Origin: Pseudomonadota bacterium
Lineage (GTDB): Bacteria > Pseudomonadota > Gammaproteobacteria > Burkholderiales > Rhodocyclaceae
Reading direction: 5' to 3'
Assembly (NCBI GenBank): GCA_023459095.1
Contig: JAEWVQ010000251.1
Location: 1 to 5,145, forward strand
Length of the DNA stretch: 5,145 bases
The notes beneath the pieces were generated by a model. It was not told the DNA's origin, made no database searches, and saw only the letters and a program-made list of their open reading frames with translations. A program made the translations under genes and the position numbers. Positions 4,750-5,145 of this stretch are shown here, one piece after another. Numbering within the stretch: the first letter of the stretch is position 1; the number at the start of each line of letters is the position of its first letter.

Positions 4750-5145
4750 TCATTGTTGCCTAACCTGCCCGCGCAACCGCACCATGACGATGGCGACGAT
4801 CGCGGCGCCGAACAGCACCTTCTCGAGGCTGGCACTGGCGCCGCCGGGGAGGGTGTCGCGGGCGACGGCGATGAGCTGCGGCAGGGCGACGATCGCGAGC
4901 GCGCCCCACAGCGCGCCGGCGAGGCGGTGGGCGCCGCCGATGAAGGCGAGCATGAGCAGCTCGAAGGAGAACATCAGGCCGAACTGTTCGGGGCTGATGA
5001 AGCCGATCCAGTGCGCGTAGAGCGCGCCGGCCAGGCCGGCGAGGGCGCCGCCGACGGTGAAGGCGAGCGCCTTCGCCGGGGCCGGGGCGATGCCGCAGGC
5101 CGCAGCCGCGGCTTCGTCCTCGCGCAGCGCGCGCCAGGCCCGCCC
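4750..5145 (-). CDS. livM: Branched-chain amino acid ABC transporter permease, LivM type, C-terminal part (5' end outside window)
   Basis: LivM is one of two inner-membrane permease subunits of Liv/HAAT importers, pairing with LivH and the ATPases LivG and LivF. The frame is open from base 5145 to the TGA at 4752-4750, giving the last 131 residues. The fragment begins with the cytoplasmic coupling-loop signature GRAWRALREDEAAAAACGI (1-19), which contacts the ATPase. It continues with membrane segments around LAFTVGGALAGLAGALYA (27-44), FSFELLMLAFIGGA (59-72), LAGALWGALAIVALPQLI (75-92) and VLFGAAIVAIVMVRL (110-124), and a short basic cytoplasmic tail. These are characteristic LivM features. 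The binding-protein gene further along the same strand may serve this permease. The remaining subunits are not in the window and are presumably upstream. No clear terminator follows; the 137-base spacer carries the putative promoter of the next gene. Confidence 0.92.
   Translation of the reverse strand, partial: GRAWRALREDEAAAAACGIAPAPAKALAFTVGGALAGLAGALYAHWIGFISPEQFGLMFSFELLMLAFIGGAHRLAGALWGALAIVALPQLIAVARDTLPGGASASLEKVLFGAAIVAIVMVRLRGQVRQQ

Overview
This window is very GC-rich with strongly G/C-ending codons. Its proteins look like those of a free-living beta-proteobacterium; a Rhodocyclales-type genome (Thauera/Azoarcus relatives) is my best guess from gene content and protein style, but this is inference. 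It looks like ordinary chromosome. I see no insertion sequence, phage gene, tRNA, rRNA or CRISPR array, and no gap between genes longer than about 140 bases.

Layout, left to right: (1) the 3' end of mutY (A/G mismatch adenine glycosylase) on the + strand. All other genes lie on the - strand and run right to left. (2) Convergent with mutY is a stand-alone Lon N-terminal (LAN/PUA-like) domain protein. (3) Upstream of it is a UbiX-type flavin prenyltransferase. (4) Next is a GlxA-type regulator, a DJ-1/PfpI-like domain fused to an AraC helix-turn-helix domain. (5) Then a periplasmic substrate-binding protein of the branched-chain amino acid (Liv/HAAT) ABC family. (6) Then a 127-residue soluble protein that I do not recognise. 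(7) At the right edge is the C-terminal third of a LivM-type ABC permease, cut by the window end.

In transcription order the - strand reads livM (partial), unknown protein, substrate-binding protein, GlxA/AraC regulator, ubiX, Lon-domain protein. The first three probably form a solute-uptake locus, with the other permease and the ATPases presumably beyond the right edge. The regulator next door may control it, but nothing in the window proves that. MutY (DNA repair), UbiX (prenylated FMN for UbiD decarboxylases, including ubiquinone synthesis) and the Lon-domain protein are housekeeping or accessory functions.

The genes themselves are mostly familiar. The less explained material is in the spacers. 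An 11-bp word is shared by the promoter-like regions of the unknown gene and the substrate-binding protein gene. A heptamer repeats directly around a good -10 box upstream of the binding-protein gene. Inverted repeats lie over the promoter of the unknown gene and in the regulator-ubiX spacer. A GC hairpin sits just upstream of the regulator's ribosome binding site. I found no convincing new biological system; the unknown gene and its shared promoter word are the best candidates for a second look.
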